Both the position numbers and the translations under genes were made by a program. From Gammaproteobacteria bacterium (GTDB taxonomy: Bacteria > Pseudomonadota > Gammaproteobacteria > UBA9214), in contig JAOUCV010000119.1 of NCBI GenBank assembly GCA_029859555.1, forward strand, positions 1-6,811: a DNA stretch of 6,811 bases, written 5' to 3'. The notes under the pieces are model-generated. The model saw only the letters and a list, made by a program, of their open reading frames with translations. It did not search any database and was not told the origin of the DNA. Shown here in pieces: positions 6,174-6,811 of this stretch. The first letter of the stretch is position 1, and each line of letters begins with the position of its first letter.

Positions 6174-6811
6174 ACACACCAACCACAGTCTATTCAGCAA
6201 AACGCACCGGGACAAACTGTAATGTGTGTTTTTGTATCTTTTTAACAACAAACTTCAAACATGTTCTGCAGTTTATTACGTACGCACATCAATCGAAAAT
6301 TCCTTGCGCACTTTCCATTCAATGAAAGAATTTTTACCCGGCAAGTCATGTTTTTTCTAAAAACACAAAAATAATTAACAAAATAATTTATTTCTCACTA
6401 CCCGGTCCTTACATAAAATAATGCAAATATGAATACCGCTGCACGCAAAACAACGCGTCATCACATTGACTAACAGAAACGTTACCGGCAATGCAGCAGC
6501 CGCGTATTACGACATCACATCCGCGTCGCAAACAACGACACACACATCAATAAACATGCATTTTTGTTAACGATCTGGTGATTGTCGCTGCATTAAAACG
6601 CACACAAACCAATTGCAGGGACTGTCGGATTTTTTTCACCCGCAACAAGTACGTCAATCAACAATATCCTATAAGTTCATGTTTAAAATAAATAAATATA
6701 TGAGCTGCTGTTAGTACGTTAACACCAGTACGCTGAATAAAAGACATACTTTCGTTAACTATTCCGAACATTACCTGGAAAACACAATCATCGCGTCTGC
6801 TTGCATCACCC
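6174..6811. other. AT-rich 638-nt stretch with no supported gene
   Basis: Both strands were read. Only tiny frames exist (for example 11 and 20 codons) with no ribosome sites or recognisable products. Composition drops sharply to AT, above all at 6340-6440, which has several A- and T-tracts. A 7-bp perfect AT hairpin lies at 6349-6365 (TGTTTTT, loop TCT, AAAAACA). A weak hairpin with T-run lies at 6296-6335 (AAAATTC with GAATTTT). AAACACAC right after the ygfA stop (6172-6179) can pair with GTGTGTTT (6224-6231), ahead of a T-rich stretch. None is a clear terminator. Probably a regulatory gap before a gene beyond the window edge, or an unannotated RNA; nothing stronger can be claimed. Confidence 0.6.

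Noticed and set aside
5949..6251. 100-codon minus-strand frame antisense to the end of ygfA
   Set aside because: Mostly within ygfA, with no family pattern; better explained as a shadow.
6296..6335. Possible intrinsic terminator after ygfA
   Set aside because: The stem is AT-only with a mismatch and large loop, and the T-run is part of the stem; too weak to call.
6491..6553. 20-residue frame starting MQQPRITT
   Set aside because: No ribosome site, no support beyond a start and a stop codon.
6588..6636. CTGCA/TGCAG hairpin ahead of seven Ts
   Set aside because: Five-bp stem with a 21-nt loop, and about 11 nt between stem and T-run; does not fit a terminator.
6679..6714. 11-residue frame MFKINKYMSCC
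   Set aside because: Looks like a short leader peptide at first sight, but has no ribosome site and no downstream attenuator hairpin in view.

Overview
The window carries the ubiI-ubiH-pepP-ygfB / zapA-ssrS-ygfA neighbourhood typical of Gammaproteobacteria. Gene order, protein motifs and a recognisable 6S RNA all agree. A small coiled-coil gene of the TIGR02449 type sits just before zapA, and the dispersed GC-rich palindromes are of a kind found in many non-enteric genomes. Together these suggest a free-living, non-enteric, moderately GC-rich gammaproteobacterium. I cannot name a genus from the sequence.

Minus strand, transcribed right to left from about 4690: ygfB (TTG start, UPF0149), pepP (Xaa-Pro aminopeptidase), ubiH and ubiI (two related FAD monooxygenases of ubiquinone synthesis). 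ygfB and pepP are 48 nt apart, and pepP and ubiH 2 nt apart. A 254-nt spacer with two inverted copies of a 33-nt palindromic repeat separates ubiH from ubiI. Plus strand, left to right from about 4795: the small coiled-coil gene, zapA (overlapping it by 4 nt), the 6S RNA gene ssrS, then the 5-formyltetrahydrofolate cyclo-ligase gene (ygfA/fau). The divergent control region at 4631-4794 holds a good sigma70-type promoter facing right, an extended -10 candidate facing left, and an imperfect tandem repeat. The last 638 bases (6174-6811) are AT-rich and hold no gene that I can support.

Together the window links respiration (ubiquinone hydroxylation), peptide turnover, Z-ring assembly, growth-phase control of RNA polymerase (6S RNA) and folate one-carbon metabolism. 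It is conserved housekeeping sequence, and I see no undescribed defence, mobile or biosynthetic system. The observations most worth a second look are a predicted leaderless mRNA for the coiled-coil gene (the predicted +1 falls on the A of its ATG), the inverted repeat pair between ubiH and ubiI, the predicted 6S product-RNA start, and the AT-rich right end.
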